From the NCBI GenBank assembly GCA_012959595.1, contig DUCW01000239.1:1867-9523 (forward strand): a DNA stretch of 7,657 nt, in the 5' to 3' direction. Shown here in pieces: positions 6,882 through 7,657 of this stretch (its first letter is position 1; every line of letters starts with the position of its first letter). The position numbers were made by a program, and so were the translations under genes. The DNA comes from Gemmatimonadota bacterium. Lineage in GTDB: Bacteria; Gemmatimonadota; Gemmatimonadetes; Longimicrobiales; Gaopeijiaceae. The notes below the pieces were generated by a model. It searched no databases. It was not told the DNA's origin and saw only the letters and a list, made by a program, of their open reading frames with translations.

Positions 6882-7657
6882 ATGCGCAAAGCTTTAGAGG
6901 GAATTCGTGTCTTAGACATGACCCATGTTCAATCTGGTCCGACCTGCACTCAAATTCTTGCCTGGTTTGGAGCCGATGTAATCAAGGTTGAATTTCCTGG
7001 TCGTGGTGATATTACACGGAGTCAGCTGAGGGATATTCCAGACGTTGACAGCCTTTACTTTACTATGCTCAACAGTAATAAGCGTAGCATTACTCTTAAC
7101 ACTAAGTCGGAGAAGGGAAAGGATATTTTTTGGAAATTAGTCGAGTACTGTGATGTGTTGGTAGAAAATTTTGCACCTGGAGCATTAGATCGCATGGGGT
7201 TTACATGGGATAAGATTCAGCAGGTGAATCCAGGACTTATTTATGGCTCAGTCAAAGGATTTGGTCCTGGACCATTTGAAGATTGTAAGGTTTACGAGAA
7301 TGTGGCTCAGTGTATGGGAGGTTCTGCGAGTACAACTGGTTTTGATGATGATGTTGAGAAACTACTGAAAGAAGAAGGTATTACAGACATCAATAGAAAG
7401 AGTGATAGTTTTAGAGTATTCAGGGAAAACTTCATCAAAATCCAATCTCTCAAAATCAAATGGAAGAGAGAACTAATCAAGGGAGAGACAACATCACCTT
7501 TTGATATTGTTTCTCAAATCTTGGATGGTGATATTACCCCTAACACAGAACTACAACCAATAATAGAAAACTACAATATACCAGAACCGAGAGAACCTTA
7601 CCTTGTATCCTCTAACTCGGTAGAAGTGAAATATAATAAGGTAGAGAAATCCAAATT
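6882..7657 (+). CDS. frc: Formyl-CoA:oxalate CoA-transferase (class III) N-terminal part, joined in frame to an unrelated tail; runs off right edge
   Basis: ATG 6882 has AGGA 7 nt upstream and lies 58 nt after the ThDP enzyme, probably the same operon. Residues 1-154 match class III (CaiB/BaiF) CoA-transferases and specifically Frc: THVQSGPTCTQ with the active-site Gln17, DSLYFTM (56-62), NKRSI (66-70), VENFAPGALDRMGFTW (94-109), and KVYENVAQC...TTGF (136-154). Frc swaps CoA between formyl-CoA and oxalate, feeding an oxalyl-CoA-using enzyme. After TTGF the family expects a DGPP-type segment and, about 14 residues on, the catalytic Asp (Asp169 in the Oxalobacter enzyme). Here the sequence turns into unrelated residues (158-258) and that Asp is absent. 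Frc is about 430 residues, so the product as read cannot be a working transferase. The 258 codons are open to the edge. Position 48, Trp in the Oxalobacter enzyme, is Gln here. The N-terminal identity is secure; the integrity of the gene is doubtful. Confidence 0.85.
   Translation, partial: MRKALEGIRVLDMTHVQSGPTCTQILAWFGADVIKVEFPGRGDITRSQLRDIPDVDSLYFTMLNSNKRSITLNTKSEKGKDIFWKLVEYCDVLVENFAPGALDRMGFTWDKIQQVNPGLIYGSVKGFGPGPFEDCKVYENVAQCMGGSASTTGFDDDVEKLLKEEGITDINRKSDSFRVFRENFIKIQSLKIKWKRELIKGETTSPFDIVSQILDGDITPNTELQPIIENYNIPEPREPYLVSSNSVEVKYNKVEKSK
7354..7657 (+). other. Foreign-looking coding tail of unknown identity after the Frc break
   Basis: About 101 codons remain open in the Frc frame, but the product is not recognised and does not resemble any CoA-transferase. 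It is lysine- and isoleucine-rich, with stretches such as FRENFIKIQSLKIKWKREL (178-196 of the joined protein) and PIIENYNIPEPREPY (226-240). By hand count, 7381-7657 is about 34% G+C (94 of 277), against about 43% for 6901-7320 (180 of 420). All five arginines here are AGA/AGG, while six of seven in the Frc part are CGN. The other two forward frames hit stops within a few codons of the joint. The stretch therefore looks like real coding sequence from another genome or gene. A phage or other A+T-rich source is possible but not shown. Confidence 0.6.

Noticed and set aside
7338..7657. Simple frameshift explaining the loss of Frc similarity
   Set aside because: The other two forward frames hit stops within a few codons of 7345 and none of the three gives the expected DGPP or catalytic-Asp segment, so the sequence itself changes, not only the frame.

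Overview
The window (roughly 40-46% G+C by eye) reads as a bacterial chromosome fragment. It comes from a Gram-negative (outer-membrane-bearing) and probably uncultivated lineage. Two genes encode exported DUF5916-type proteins, a CBM9-like domain followed by an outer-membrane beta-barrel. That family is common in Gemmatimonadota, Acidobacteriota, Bacteroidota and relatives, but phylum cannot be settled from this sequence. Three of the five genes start with GTG. No rRNA, tRNA, CRISPR array, insertion sequence or phage module was found.

Left half (1-4880). A minus-strand pair consists of a POT/PTR2 proton-coupled peptide transporter (824-2344) and, 74 nt downstream, a secreted CBM9/DUF5916 protein that runs off the left edge (1-749). 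Divergent from the transporter is a second, full-length CBM9/DUF5916 protein (2577-4880). The two DUF5916 genes are paralogues flanking one inner-membrane transporter, which suggests an envelope-to-cytoplasm uptake locus, though the ligand is unknown. The 232-nt divergent intergenic region holds a strong nested palindrome (2499-2525) that could be a shared operator.

Right half (5132-7657). A thiamine-diphosphate enzyme of the acetolactate-synthase-like / 2-hydroxyacyl-CoA lyase group is followed 58 nt later by a gene whose first ~154 codons closely match formyl-CoA:oxalate CoA-transferase (Frc). The pairing resembles the oxalate pathway (Frc plus oxalyl-CoA decarboxylase), but the ThDP enzyme lacks the usual Oxc N-terminal motif. 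It looks more like the HACL2/ILVBL type, so the real acyl-CoA substrate is open.

Right edge. At about 7343-7353, within a GATGATGATG run, Frc homology stops abruptly and just short of the catalytic Asp. The frame stays open for another ~100 codons of unrelated, A+T-richer sequence with different arginine codons. This is either a chimeric assembly joint or a real recombination/fusion, and it is the most anomalous point in the window.
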